DNA from: Marinobacterium ramblicola
GTDB lineage: Bacteria; Pseudomonadota; Gammaproteobacteria; Pseudomonadales; Balneatricaceae
Length of the DNA stretch: 64,000 bases
Direction of reading: 5' to 3'
NCBI RefSeq assembly: GCF_019084545.1
Contig: NZ_JAHREP010000001.1
Span: 62,001 to 126,000 of the forward strand
Shown here: positions 8,379 through 19,206 of the stretch, in pieces
Layout: the number at the start of each line of letters is the position of its first letter
Numbering within the stretch: the first letter of the stretch is position 1
Position numbers and translations under genes: made by a program
The notes under the pieces: generated by a model
The model's database searches: none
What the model was told of the DNA's origin: nothing
The model's input: the letters and a program-made list of their open reading frames with translations, nothing else

Positions 8379-11210
8379 ATGCAAGACGGCATAATGGAGC
8401 TGATGTGGAAAAACGCCCATCTGTACGGTGGCAACCTTTCCTACGTCGAGCAACTATACGAAACATATCTGATGGATCCGAACGCCGTTCCACAAGAGTG
8501 GCGTGAAGAATTTGACCGGCTTCCGAAAGTCGGCGACAGCATCTCTCAGGACGTTCCCCACTCTCCCATTCGGGAACACTTTCTCTACCTTTCCAAGAAT
8601 CAGAAGCGCGCTCAGCCGGTAGCTGTCAGCAGTGTCAGCTCGGAACACGAGAAAAAACAGGTTCGTGTGCTGCGTATGATTAACGCCTACCGCGTGCGTG
8701 GGCATCAGGCTGCTAACATCGATCCGTTGGGGCTGCTTGAGCGTGAGCACGTGCCCGATCTGGAACCGCGGTTCCATGAGTTGTCGGAAGCGGATTACGA
8801 CACGGTATTTCAGCTCGGTTCACTCTTTTTCGGTAAGGAAGAGGCGCCGCTGAAAGAGATCCTGGCTGACCTCAAGAAAACCTACTGCACCACCGTCGGC
8901 GCTGAGTACATGCACATTGTCGACACCCAGGAGAAACGCTGGATTCAGTCTCGTCTGGAGCCTGTTCGTTCCCATCCCGATGTCGAGCACGAGAAGAAAT
9001 TGATGGTGCTCGAGCGCTTGACCGCCGCGGAGGGGCTGGAAAAGTACCTGGGCTCTCGTTATGCCGGTGCCAAACGTTTCGGTCTGGAGGGTGGAGAGTC
9101 TCTCATCGTGTCGCTGAATACGCTGGTGAGACGTGCCGGCAAGCAGGGCGTGAAAGAGATTGTTATCGGCATGGCCCACCGCGGTCGCCTAAACACTCTG
9201 GTCAATATCTTCGGTAAGAACCCGGCCGAGTTGTTCGGCGAGTTTGAAGGTAAGAAACTGGTCGAAACCTCTGGCGACGTTAAATACCACCAGGGCTTCT
9301 CCTCCAACGTGATGACCGAGGGTGGCGAGGTGCATCTGGCGATGGCTTTCAACCCGTCGCATCTCGAGATCGCGGCTCCTGTTGTTGAGGGCTCTGTACG
9401 CGCCCGTCAGGATCGTCGTAAAGATACTGTCGGCACTACTGTGCTGCCGGTGAACCTGCACGGCGATGCCGCGTTCGCGGGTCAGGGTGTGGTCATGGAG
9501 ACACTGCAGATGTCTCAGACCCGGGCCTACAAGACCGGCGGCACCATCCATATCGTTATCAACAACCAGGTCGGCTTTACAACTTCCAAGAAGGAAGATG
9601 CGCGCTCTACCGAGTACTGTACAGATGTGGCGAAGATGGTTCAGGCGCCGATCTTCCACGTTAACGGCGATGATGCCGAGGCGGTACGCTTTGTAACGCA
9701 GCTGGCCGTTGATTACCGCAACGAGTTCAAGAAAGACGTGGTCATCGATCTGGTGTGTTACCGTCGTCGCGGTCACAACGAAGCGGACGAGCCGTCAGGC
9801 ACACAGCCGCTGATGTATGCCAAGATCAAGAACCACAAAACGACTCGCACGCTCTATGCTGAGCAGCTGATCAGCGAAGGGGTGGTCTCGGCTGATGAAG
9901 CCGCCGAGATGGAGAAAGAGTATCGCCGCGCGTTGGAAAATGGCGAGCACGTGGCCAAGTCATTGGTGTTGGAACCGAACACCGAGCTGTTTGTCGACTG
10001 GCGCCCCTACCTGGGCCATGAGTGGAGTTTCGAGTGCGACACGCGTGTCGACATGAAACTGCTGCAGGAGCTGGCAAACAAAACCTGCGAGGTGCCTGAA
10101 GGCTTTGCTGTGCAGCGCCAGGTGCAGAAGATCTACGAAGATCGTAAAAAAATGGCGGCCGGTGCAATGGAAGCCAACTGGGGCTTCGCCGAGACGCTGG
10201 CGTACGCCACTTTGCTGGCGGAAGGACATCCAGTGCGTCTGACCGGCCAGGATGTTGGTCGCGGTACCTTCTCACATCGCCATGCCGTGCTGCATAACCA
10301 GAAGGATGCGTCGACCTATGTGTCGTTGCAGAATCTGGCTGAGGGGCAGCCCCCGTTTGATATTTACGACTCTCTGCTGTCTGAAGAGGCTGTGCTCGGG
10401 TTCGAGTATGGCTACGCGACTACCACACCCAACGCCCTGGTGATCTGGGAAGCGCAGTTTGGTGATTTCGCCAACGGTGCACAGGTGGTTATCGATCAGT
10501 TCATCACGTCAGGTGAGCAGAAGTGGCAGCGCCTTTGTGGCCTGACCATGCTGTTGCCGCACGGTTTCGAAGGTCAGGGGCCGGAGCACTCCTCTGCGCG
10601 CCTTGAGCGTTACCTGCAGCTGTGTGCCGAGCACAACATTCAGGTCTGCGTACCGACCACGCCGGCACAGATCTTCCATCTGTTGCGTCGTCAGGTCGTG
10701 CGCCCGCTGCGTAAGCCGCTGGTTATAATGTCGCCGAAATCGCTGTTGCGCCATAAGCAGGCGATCTCCACTCTGGAAGAGTTGGCTGAAGGCAGTTTCC
10801 AGCCGGTAATCCCGGAAGTCGATGCTCTCGACCCGAGCAAGGTCAAGCGCTTGGTACTGTGCAGCGGCAAGGTCTACTACGACCTGTACAACCGTCGTGC
10901 CGAACTGGCGAAAGATGATGTCGCGATTCTGCGTATCGAGCAGCTCTATCCGTTCCCGGAGGAGATTTTGCTCAACATTATCAGCCAGTACACCAACCTG
11001 GAATCGGTTGTCTGGTGCCAGGAAGAACCGATGAATCAGGGCGCCTGGTACTGCAGCCAGCACCACATGCGTAATGTATTGCACAAGCTCGATCCCAAGC
11101 TGTATCTGGATGGGGTAGGTCGCCCACACGCGGCGGCACCGGCTGTTGGCTATATCTCTGTTCATCTTGAACAGCAGGAGCAGCTGGTTAACGAGGCAAT
11201 CAACGGTTAA
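8379..11210 (+). CDS. sucA: 2-oxoglutarate dehydrogenase E1 component
   Basis: This 943-residue thiamine-diphosphate decarboxylase of the 2-oxoglutarate dehydrogenase complex matches the family length (E. coli 933). The typical N-terminal segment (SYVEQLYETYLMDPNAVP) binds the E2 core. Family blocks include GMAHRGRLNTLVNIFGK, GDAAFAGQGVV, INNQVGFTTS, RRRGHNEADEPSGTQP and GRGTFSHRHAVLHNQ. The ATG at 8379 has AGGGTG about 8 bases upstream. An in-frame ATG at 8394 is less likely, because related proteins begin with an equivalent short extension. sucB follows after 48 bases. Confidence 0.97.
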   Translation: MQDGIMELMWKNAHLYGGNLSYVEQLYETYLMDPNAVPQEWREEFDRLPKVGDSISQDVPHSPIREHFLYLSKNQKRAQPVAVSSVSSEHEKKQVRVLRMINAYRVRGHQAANIDPLGLLEREHVPDLEPRFHELSEADYDTVFQLGSLFFGKEEAPLKEILADLKKTYCTTVGAEYMHIVDTQEKRWIQSRLEPVRSHPDVEHEKKLMVLERLTAAEGLEKYLGSRYAGAKRFGLEGGESLIVSLNTLVRRAGKQGVKEIVIGMAHRGRLNTLVNIFGKNPAELFGEFEGKKLVETSGDVKYHQGFSSNVMTEGGEVHLAMAFNPSHLEIAAPVVEGSVRARQDRRKDTVGTTVLPVNLHGDAAFAGQGVVMETLQMSQTRAYKTGGTIHIVINNQVGFTTSKKEDARSTEYCTDVAKMVQAPIFHVNGDDAEAVRFVTQLAVDYRNEFKKDVVIDLVCYRRRGHNEADEPSGTQPLMYAKIKNHKTTRTLYAEQLISEGVVSADEAAEMEKEYRRALENGEHVAKSLVLEPNTELFVDWRPYLGHEWSFECDTRVDMKLLQELANKTCEVPEGFAVQRQVQKIYEDRKKMAAGAMEANWGFAETLAYATLLAEGHPVRLTGQDVGRGTFSHRHAVLHNQKDASTYVSLQNLAEGQPPFDIYDSLLSEEAVLGFEYGYATTTPNALVIWEAQFGDFANGAQVVIDQFITSGEQKWQRLCGLTMLLPHGFEGQGPEHSSARLERYLQLCAEHNIQVCVPTTPAQIFHLLRRQVVRPLRKPLVIMSPKSLLRHKQAISTLEELAEGSFQPVIPEVDALDPSKVKRLVLCSGKVYYDLYNRRAELAKDDVAILRIEQLYPFPEEILLNIISQYTNLESVVWCQEEPMNQGAWYCSQHHMRNVLHKLDPKLYLDGVGRPHAAAPAVGYISVHLEQQEQLVNEAING

Positions 11211-11258
11211 TGACAGTTCGTTAGCAGAAAAAACGAGCACAGTATTTAAGGAATTAGC

Positions 11259-12485
11259 ATGTCCATCGATATCAAAGCGCCAACTTTTCCGGAGTCCGTA
11301 GCGGACGGTACCGTTGCAACCTGGCACAAGCAGCCTGGAGAGGCTTGCTCTGCTGATGAACTGATCGTCGATATCGAGACCGATAAAGTGGTTCTCGAAG
11401 TGGTCGCGCCTGCCGACGGTGTGATCAAAGAGATCATTAAGGGCGAGGGCGACACCGTTCTCAGCGATGAGGTGATCGCAATTTTCGAAGAGGGTGCAGC
11501 CGGCAGTTCCGCAGCCGCGTCTGCTCCTGCGGCTGCAGCAAGCAGCGCCGAAGCTTCTGCCGGTGAAACCGGTGAAGGCGACAAGATCGGTCCGGCGGCT
11601 CGCAAGCTGATCGACGAGAACAATCTGGATGCCAAGGCGATTCCGGCTACCGGCAAGAATGGCGGCATCACCAAAGAGGACGTTCTGAACTACCTGAAGA
11701 GCAAGCCGGCTGCTCCGGCGGCTGCATCCGCACCGGCAGCGGCTCCGGCAGCGGCTGTAGCGGTTAATGTCCCGGCGGGCGAGCGCACCGAAAAGCGTGT
11801 GCCGATGACGCGTCTGCGTGCGACCATCGCCAAGCGCCTGGTCGAAGCGCAGCAGAACGCCGCTATGCTGACCACCTATAACGAGGTCAACATGAAGCCG
11901 GTCATGGATCTGCGCAAGCAGTACAAGGATCTGTTCGAGAAGACCCATAACGGTACTCGTCTCGGCTTCATGTCCTTCTTCGTCAAGGCGGCTACTGAAG
12001 CGCTCAAGCGTTTCCCGGCAGTCAATGCGTCCATCGACGGCAACGACATGGTCTATCACGGTTACCAGGATATCGGCGTGGCCGTATCCACCGATCGCGG
12101 TTTGATGGTGCCGGTGCTGCGTGATACCGACAGCATGAGCCTGGCCGACGTCGAAGCGACCATTGCCGACTTCGGTAAGCGTGGTCGTGATGGCAAGCTG
12201 GGTATGAACGATATGCAGGGCGGTACCTTCACTATCACCAACGGTGGTGTGTTTGGCTCGCTGATGTCCACCCCGATCCTGAATCCGCCGCAGACCGCCA
12301 TTCTGGGTATGCACAAGATCCAGGAGCGTCCGATGGCAGTAAATGGACAGGTTGTTATCCTGCCAATGATGTACCTGGCCCTGTCATACGACCATCGTAT
12401 GATCGATGGCAAGGAGGCGGTACAATTCCTCGTCACCATCAAGGATCTGCTGGAAGATCCGGCACGTATGCTGCTGGACGTCTAA
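11259..12485 (+). CDS. sucB: dihydrolipoamide succinyltransferase (E2)
   Basis: This 408-residue E2 core subunit has an N-terminal lipoyl domain (lipoyl lysine in ETDKVVLEV, near residue 43), an Ala/Glu-rich linker, a peripheral-subunit-binding domain ([14 protein letters not shown]...GGITKEDV, about 107-140), a second Ala/Pro linker and the acyltransferase domain ending in the catalytic [13 protein letters not shown] block. The length matches E. coli SucB (405). It lies between sucA and lpd, as usual. Confidence 0.97.
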   Translation: MSIDIKAPTFPESVADGTVATWHKQPGEACSADELIVDIETDKVVLEVVAPADGVIKEIIKGEGDTVLSDEVIAIFEEGAAGSSAAASAPAAAASSAEASAGETGEGDKIGPAARKLIDENNLDAKAIPATGKNGGITKEDVLNYLKSKPAAPAAASAPAAAPAAAVAVNVPAGERTEKRVPMTRLRATIAKRLVEAQQNAAMLTTYNEVNMKPVMDLRKQYKDLFEKTHNGTRLGFMSFFVKAATEALKRFPAVNASIDGNDMVYHGYQDIGVAVSTDRGLMVPVLRDTDSMSLADVEATIADFGKRGRDGKLGMNDMQGGTFTITNGGVFGSLMSTPILNPPQTAILGMHKIQERPMAVNGQVVILPMMYLALSYDHRMIDGKEAVQFLVTIKDLLEDPARMLLDV

Positions 12486-12523
12486 GCGGGCCCACAATCG
12501 AACGAGTGAACAGACAGGATTAA

Positions 12524-13966
<1,443 letters not shown>

Positions 13967-13986
13967 TTCTGAGGGTTGCGTTACGC

Positions 13987-14009
13987 GGGCCGGACCAAAA
14001 GTCTGGCCC
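13987..14009 (+). repeat. hairpin between lpdA and sucC
   Basis: GGGCCGGAC (13987-13995) can pair with GTCTGGCCC (14001-14009), with one G-U pair, around the loop CAAAA. There is no T-run after it, so it is more likely an RNA-processing/stability element or a weak attenuator than a full terminator. The lpdA-sucC gap is 124 bases. Confidence 0.45.
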
Positions 14010-14090
14010 CTGTGTGATTGCACGATGATAGCGCGTGGGGAGGTCATCACCCCCTGCGCATGTATAACCGACACAACAACGGATTAGAGC

Positions 14091-15257
14091 ATGAACCTTC
14101 ATGAGTACCAGGGTAAACAGCTGTTTGCCGCCTATGGTCTGCCGGTTTCCAAGGGAATCGCGGTGGATACTCCGGAAGCAGCAGTAGAAGCAGCCAAGCA
14201 GATTGGTGGGGACAAGTGGGTCGTCAAGGCTCAGGTACACGCCGGCGGCCGCGGTAAAGCGGGCGGCGTGAAGCTGGTTGACTCCCCTGAAGAAGCCAAA
14301 GCCTTCGCCGAAAAGTGGCTGGGCCAGCGTCTGGTGACCTACCAGACAGACGCGAACGGTCAGCCGGTTTCCAAGATCCTGGTTGAAACCTGCACCGATA
14401 TCGCCAACGAACTCTACCTGGGTGCCGTCGTTGACCGCTCCAGCCGTCGTATCGTTTTCATGGCCTCCACCGAAGGTGGTGTCGAGATCGAGAAAGTAGC
14501 TGAAGAGACGCCTGAAAAGATCCTCAAGGCCACTATCGATCCGCTGACCGGCGCTCAGCCCTATCAGGGCCGTGAGCTGGCGTTCCAGCTGGGCCTGAAG
14601 GGTGACCAGATCAAACAGTTCGTCAACATCTTCCTGGGCCTGGCCAAGATGTTCGAAGAGAAGGATCTGGCGCTGCTCGAGATCAACCCGCTGGTGATCA
14701 CCGAGCAGGGTAACCTGCACTGCCTGGATGCCAAGGTCGTTATCGACGGCAACTCCGTATACCGCCACAAGGATCTGCAGGCGATGCACGATCCGTCTCA
14801 GGACGATGCCCGTGAAGCTCGTGCGGCCGAGTGGGATCTGAACTACGTGGCGCTGACCGGCAACATCGGCTGCATGGTCAACGGTGCAGGTCTGGCCATG
14901 GGTACCATGGATATCGTTTCTCTGCACGGCGGTTTCCCGGCCAACTTCCTCGACGTGGGCGGTGGCGCTACCAAAGAGCGCGTTACCGAAGCGTTCAAGA
15001 TCATCCTCGAAGACAGCAAGGTCAAGGCCGTGCTGGTCAACATCTTCGGTGGCATCGTGCGCTGCGACCTGATCGCAGAGGGCATCATCGGTGCGGTCAA
15101 GGAAGTGGGTGTAGAAGTGCCGGTTGTGGTACGTCTGGAAGGTAACAACGCAGATCTGGGTTCCAAGCTCCTGTCCGAGTCTGGCCTGGATATCATCGCC
15201 GCAACCAGCCTGACCGATGCGGCTCAGCAGGCGGTTAAAGCAGCGGAGGGTAAATAA
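14091..15257 (+). CDS. sucC: succinyl-CoA synthetase beta subunit
   Basis: This 388-residue protein has the same length as E. coli SucC. An N-terminal ATP-grasp domain ([19 protein letters not shown] near 45-63) binds nucleotide, and a C-terminal CoA-ligase-like domain ([16 protein letters not shown]) contacts the alpha subunit. Together with SucD it converts succinyl-CoA to succinate with ATP or GTP formation. Its stop codon overlaps the sucD start by one base (TAATG). Confidence 0.98.
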   Translation: MNLHEYQGKQLFAAYGLPVSKGIAVDTPEAAVEAAKQIGGDKWVVKAQVHAGGRGKAGGVKLVDSPEEAKAFAEKWLGQRLVTYQTDANGQPVSKILVETCTDIANELYLGAVVDRSSRRIVFMASTEGGVEIEKVAEETPEKILKATIDPLTGAQPYQGRELAFQLGLKGDQIKQFVNIFLGLAKMFEEKDLALLEINPLVITEQGNLHCLDAKVVIDGNSVYRHKDLQAMHDPSQDDAREARAAEWDLNYVALTGNIGCMVNGAGLAMGTMDIVSLHGGFPANFLDVGGGATKERVTEAFKIILEDSKVKAVLVNIFGGIVRCDLIAEGIIGAVKEVGVEVPVVVRLEGNNADLGSKLLSESGLDIIAATSLTDAAQQAVKAAEGK

Positions 15258-16138
15258 TGTCCATTCTGATCAACAAAGACACCAAAGTTATCTGTCAGGG
15301 TTTCACTGGTGGTCAGGGTACCTTCCACTCTGAGCAGGCGATCGCGTACGGCACCAAGATGGTTGGTGGTGTAACCCCGGGTAAGGGCGGTACCGAACAT
15401 CTGGGTCTGCCGGTGTTCAACACTGTTAAGGAAGCGGTTGAAGCCACCGGTGCTGAAGCCTCTGTCATCTACGTTCCGGCTCCCTTCTGCAAGGACTCCA
15501 TCCTGGAAGCGGCTAACGCTGGTATCAAGCTGATCGTCTGCATCACCGAGCACATCCCGGTAATGGATATGCTGCAGTGCAAGGTCAAGTGTGACGAGCT
15601 GGGCGTGCGTCTGATCGGCCCGAACTGCCCGGGCGTCATCACTCCGGGAGAGTGCAAGATCGGCATCATGCCGGGTCACATCCACCTGCCGGGCAAGGTC
15701 GGTATCGTATCCCGTTCCGGCACCCTGACCTACGAAGCGGTTAAGCAGACCACTGATGCAGGCTTCGGTCAGTCTACCTGTGTCGGTATCGGTGGTGACC
15801 CGATTCCGGGTTCCAACTTCATCGATATCCTGGCCATGTTCGAGCAGGACCCGCAGACCGAAGCGATCGTCATGATCGGTGAGATCGGCGGTTCCGCCGA
15901 AGAGGAAGCGGCTGCCTTCATCAAGGCCAATGTAACCAAGCCGGTGGTGTCCTACATCGCGGGTGTTACTGCACCTCCGGGCAAGCGCATGGGTCATGCC
16001 GGTGCGATCATCTCCGGTGGTAAGGGCACTGCGGACGAGAAGTTCGCGGCGCTGGAAGACGCTGGTGTGAAGACCGTACGCTCCCTGGCCGATATCGGCA
16101 AGGCGCTGTCCGAAGTGACCGGTTGGGCTATGAAGTAA
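15257..16138 (+). CDS. sucD: succinyl-CoA synthetase alpha subunit
   Basis: This 293-residue CoA-binding subunit has an N-terminal Rossmann domain ([17 protein letters not shown]) and the phospho-histidine loop [17 protein letters not shown] near residue 250. [17 protein letters not shown] is the family signature. Translation is coupled to sucC through the overlapping stop/start. It is the last gene of the TCA block, followed at once by an intrinsic terminator. Confidence 0.98.
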   Translation: MSILINKDTKVICQGFTGGQGTFHSEQAIAYGTKMVGGVTPGKGGTEHLGLPVFNTVKEAVEATGAEASVIYVPAPFCKDSILEAANAGIKLIVCITEHIPVMDMLQCKVKCDELGVRLIGPNCPGVITPGECKIGIMPGHIHLPGKVGIVSRSGTLTYEAVKQTTDAGFGQSTCVGIGGDPIPGSNFIDILAMFEQDPQTEAIVMIGEIGGSAEEEAAAFIKANVTKPVVSYIAGVTAPPGKRMGHAGAIISGGKGTADEKFAALEDAGVKTVRSLADIGKALSEVTGWAMK

Positions 16139-16157
16139 GGGTTTTATCCCTCTCTCT

Positions 16158-16182
16158 AAAGGCAGCTTCGGCTGCCTTTTTT
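16158..16182 (+). terminator. intrinsic terminator after sucD
   Basis: The stem AAAGGCAGC (16158-16166) pairs with GCTGCCTTT (16171-16179) around the stable tetraloop TTCG and is followed by more T. This is a textbook terminator for the long TCA transcript. Confidence 0.93.
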
Positions 16183-16286
16183 GTTGTACATCATGAGTGC
16201 TCGCATTGCTGGGCAATATCTGTTTTCTGGCCGATATATTTCTGCTTTGATAGACGAAAAATCGCCAGCAGCGGAGTTGATAACGC

Positions 16287-16595
16287 ATGAATAGAGTAAC
16301 AGCCCTTACCGTCACCGGCGCGATGCTTGCGCTTTTCGCGCAGGGATCCTTTGCACAGTCTGGCGAGGAGATCGTTGCTAAGCACTGTCAGGCTTGTCAT
16401 GACGCAGGGCTTGGGGGTGCGCCTGCGCTCGGTGATAAGGCCGCTTGGGCTCCCCGGCTGGAGAAGGGCGTGGATGGAATGTTGGCAACGGTAATGAGCG
16501 GTAAGGGATCGATGCCGCCAAAGGGAACCTGTATGAGCTGCAGCGAGGATGAGTTACGCGCCGCCATCGACCATATGACCGCGGGGGTCCGCTGA
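16287..16595 (+). CDS. periplasmic cytochrome c5-like protein
   Basis: This 102-residue protein has a signal peptide (cleavage likely after FAQG..FA near residue 23) and one haem c site CQACH. The axial methionine is probably in KGSMPPKG, and a C-terminal Cys pair in TCMSCS is typical of cytochrome c5. It probably carries electrons in the periplasm to a terminal oxidase. It stands alone between the sucD terminator and a minus-strand EAL-HDOD gene. Confidence 0.85.
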   Translation: MNRVTALTVTGAMLALFAQGSFAQSGEEIVAKHCQACHDAGLGGAPALGDKAAWAPRLEKGVDGMLATVMSGKGSMPPKGTCMSCSEDELRAAIDHMTAGVR

Positions 16596-16623
16596 GCGAT
16601 TCGTCGGTTGATGTGGTGGGGCG

Positions 16624-17853
16624 TCAGTCGTTTATGGAGTCCAGCTGTGACATGGTATCGTTGACCCACTCCAGGCTGTCGATAAGGCAGCGTTGATATA
16701 GGGGGTGGTCAGATACCTTCAGTCTGGACCACTCTCCGTCGTTATAGGCGCACGCATTATTAAGTAATGCGCCGAGGGGGCCGTCTCCATCGCGAACGGC
16801 CAGTATTATCTGTTCGCTGACGGCGATCTGACGCAGGAGCTCCTCCTTTTCGATATCGAGAATGGCGTCCAGGCGACTCAGTAAGCCGCAGAGGAAGGCG
16901 CTGCTTGGCGGGGTCTCGGCATGGTTCAACTGCTCCGCCAGACGTTCGCACATTTTGGCCAGGACCAGGGTTTCCCTGACCAGCTCCGAAGGCTTCCGGC
17001 TTTGCCCCGAAAGCGCGATCAGCGAGATCCATTTTCTAATTTCAGCGAGCCCCAGAATGACCAGCGCTTCCTTGATGCTCTCAATCTTGCGTTGGCGTGA
17101 AAATGCCGCGGAGTTGACGATTTTAAGTAGCCGGTAGGTAAGGCTCGGATCTTGTCCGATCAGTGCTACGAGCTTTTCCGTATCGGGTTCGGCGCTGTTC
17201 AGTTCGGCCAAGAGTTGTAACAGGATCGTCTCATTGCTATCCAGTCTCCGGCCTTCAACGATCTCGGGTCTGCGCAGAAAGTAGCCTTGAAACAGCTTGA
17301 AGCCGAGATCGATGCACTCGCGCAGCTGCTCGTAGGTCTCGATCTTCTCCGCCAGCATCGTGAGTGGAAATCGCCTTAGCTGCCTAACGGTGTAACGCAC
17401 ACCGGACATGCCCAGCGCGAGAACGTCGACTTTAACGATGTCGGCCAGGGCCAGTAGAGGGTCGTACTTGGGCGAGTACTCGAAGTCGTCGAGTGCAATC
17501 CGATAGCCCGCCTCTTTGTACCGTTTGACCGACTCAATCAGTGTCTCGTCGACGGTGACATCCTCCAGTACCTCAATGACCAGTTGACGATGCGACATCG
17601 CCGGCAGGGAGTCCGTTTCGAACATCTCTCTGGGAAGGTTCAGGAAAGCGGGTAGCTGACGGCGCTCCTGGTTGGCGATTATGCTGGTATAGGCGTTCAC
17701 CAGTACATTCGATGTGGCGTGATGGCCATTGAATACATTGGCGATCTCTTTTTCGTCGTCCGAGCGGTATAACAGCTCATAAGCAACCACCCGAAGCTCC
17801 TTGTCGAAGATCGGTTGCCTTGCCATCAGTACCTGGGATTGATCCGGCACCAC
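16624..17853 (-). CDS. EAL-HDOD (YuxH-type) signalling protein
   Basis: This 409-residue protein has an N-terminal EAL-like domain (residues about 5-200) and a C-terminal HDOD domain (about 205-395, with VNSAAF and ILGLAEIRKWISLI). The EAL signature is replaced by YELLYR and most metal ligands are not apparent, so c-di-GMP hydrolysis is unlikely. Proteins of this type usually act through protein contacts. The start is one of two adjacent GTG codons, with AGGGAG upstream. The gene is convergent with the cytochrome gene and divergent from a GGDEF gene. Confidence 0.85.
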   Translation of the reverse strand: MVPDQSQVLMARQPIFDKELRVVAYELLYRSDDEKEIANVFNGHHATSNVLVNAYTSIIANQERRQLPAFLNLPREMFETDSLPAMSHRQLVIEVLEDVTVDETLIESVKRYKEAGYRIALDDFEYSPKYDPLLALADIVKVDVLALGMSGVRYTVRQLRRFPLTMLAEKIETYEQLRECIDLGFKLFQGYFLRRPEIVEGRRLDSNETILLQLLAELNSAEPDTEKLVALIGQDPSLTYRLLKIVNSAAFSRQRKIESIKEALVILGLAEIRKWISLIALSGQSRKPSELVRETLVLAKMCERLAEQLNHAETPPSSAFLCGLLSRLDAILDIEKEELLRQIAVSEQIILAVRDGDGPLGALLNNACAYNDGEWSRLKVSDHPLYQRCLIDSLEWVNDTMSQLDSIND

Positions 17854-18169
17854 CTGACTCCCTGTTCATATAGTGATCTGTCGCCACAATATCACAATTA
17901 ATTACTAAGGCTAGGTGACGGCTAAGATTTACCTCCGGGCAAAAGCGATATCGGTTCCGCAAAGGTGTCGCCAGGTCTTGCTAATTAGGTTGCTGTGGTC
18001 ATGCGAGTGGCCGTGTTGATTTGGTCGGCAGGCGTTGACCAGTGTTCATTGCTATGATTAACAACACTTTGATCTAAGACGATAATCCGGTAGTTTCTGG
18101 TATAGCCCTTGGCGACGGAGCCTGAGGCTCGTGAAGTTAATTGGGATATGGAGCGCGGGGAGAATAGTG
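17854..18169. other. intergenic region between divergent signalling genes
   Basis: This 316-base spacer between the EAL-HDOD and GGDEF genes has no credible gene. It includes a short perfect inverted repeat GAGCCT-G-AGGCTC at 18118-18130 and a CTAATTAG palindrome near 17979. AT-rich stretches could hold promoters in both directions, but none is close to consensus. Confidence 0.5.
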
Positions 18170-19069
18170 ATGACACAAGAGGTCGAAAATCGGGCGGAGC
18201 GGTATCAGGCAATACTTGAGGTATCGAGGGATCTGCTGATGGTCCTTGATGGCGAAAGGGTGGTCATGTGTCGGGCCGGCGAGTCAGAGTGGCTGAATGA
18301 ATCGGTTGTCACGGGGCGAGATCTGCAAGCTCTCCTCGCCGAGGATCTCCTGGCCAAAATTCGTGCTGTTATCACGCTCGCTCAAGCCTCGCCAGGCGCA
18401 GTGCAGTCGCTTGAATATGTGCTTCGCCCGGAACACCTGCCGATGTTGCATGAGGCAGGGCTGCGTGAGCCGATCTGGTATGAGGCACGCTTCGTCGCAA
18501 CCCCTTCCGGCGAGATGATCTGGAGTGCACGTGATATCAACGAGCGCAAGAAGCTGCAGCGTAAAGTAACCAACCAGGCGCAACGCGACCCGCTAACGGG
18601 AGCGTATAACCGCCGTGCACTGCTGACGGTGATGGAACAGACCGTGGCGCAGGCGCAGCGCTATGACTGGACCTGCAGCGTGTTGCTGATCGACGTGGAT
18701 GACTTCAGTAGCATCAATGAGCAGCATGGTTGGGATGCCGGTGATCAGATGCTGCAACAGATCGTAACGGGCTTGTATAAGCTAAAGCGTACCGCTGACT
18801 TTCTGGCGCGGTACGGAGATGATCAGTTGGTGCTGTTCCTGCCTGAAACCAATCATGAGCAGGGGGTTGCAGCCGCGGAGCGAGTGCGTCGCCTGATTCT
18901 GGAGCTGGAGATGCCGTATCCTACCGGGGAGCTGCGTTGCACTGCCAGTGTTGGTGTGGCCGGCATGAGGGGAATAGAGGACAGTGCGTCCGAGATGCTC
19001 AAGCGCGCAGAGGAGAGTTTGTTTATAGCCCGTAATAGTGGTGGCAATCGTGTGGAGGGTGAAGCCTGA
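18170..19069 (+). CDS. PAS-like/GGDEF protein with a degenerate active site
   Basis: This 299-residue cytoplasmic protein has an N-terminal PAS-like sensor region (about 1-130) and a GGDEF-fold domain starting at RDPLTGAYNRRAL. The catalytic loop reads RYGDDQLV in place of RYGGDEFV: the second Gly and the catalytic acid are changed. No RxxD inhibitory site precedes it. Cyclase activity is therefore unlikely and an effector or GTP-sensing role is possible. The ATG at 18170 has GGGGAGAA at good spacing. An upstream GTG at 18131 in the same frame is less likely. Confidence 0.8.
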   Translation: MTQEVENRAERYQAILEVSRDLLMVLDGERVVMCRAGESEWLNESVVTGRDLQALLAEDLLAKIRAVITLAQASPGAVQSLEYVLRPEHLPMLHEAGLREPIWYEARFVATPSGEMIWSARDINERKKLQRKVTNQAQRDPLTGAYNRRALLTVMEQTVAQAQRYDWTCSVLLIDVDDFSSINEQHGWDAGDQMLQQIVTGLYKLKRTADFLARYGDDQLVLFLPETNHEQGVAAAERVRRLILELEMPYPTGELRCTASVGVAGMRGIEDSASEMLKRAEESLFIARNSGGNRVEGEA

Positions 19070-19129
19070 GCTGTCTGAGAGGCCCTTGTCGCACTTTTCA
19101 GGTACAGGTGTCTGTGTATCACAACTGCT

Positions 19130-19191
19130 GAAAAGCCTTGCGCCCTGGGCGAAGGCTTTTCCTGTCCTGCACGCTGGGCCCGGCGTGCAGG
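19130..19191. terminator. two hairpins between convergent GGDEF and hisC genes
   Basis: The first hairpin pairs GAAAAGCCTT(G)CGCC (19130-19144) with GGCGAAGGCTTTTC (19148-19161), with one bulged G. The second pairs CCTGCACGC (19166-19174) with GCGTGCAGG (19183-19191). The first ends in TTTTCC and suits the plus-strand gene. Read in reverse it has AAAAG/CTTTTC symmetry and can also serve hisC. Confidence 0.65.
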
Positions 19192-19206
19192 GGAGCTCGG
19201 TAGCGA

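Noticed and set aside
10509-12314. 601-codon open frame antisense to sucA-sucB
   Set aside because: It lies opposite two certain genes and has no ribosome site or recognisable domain.
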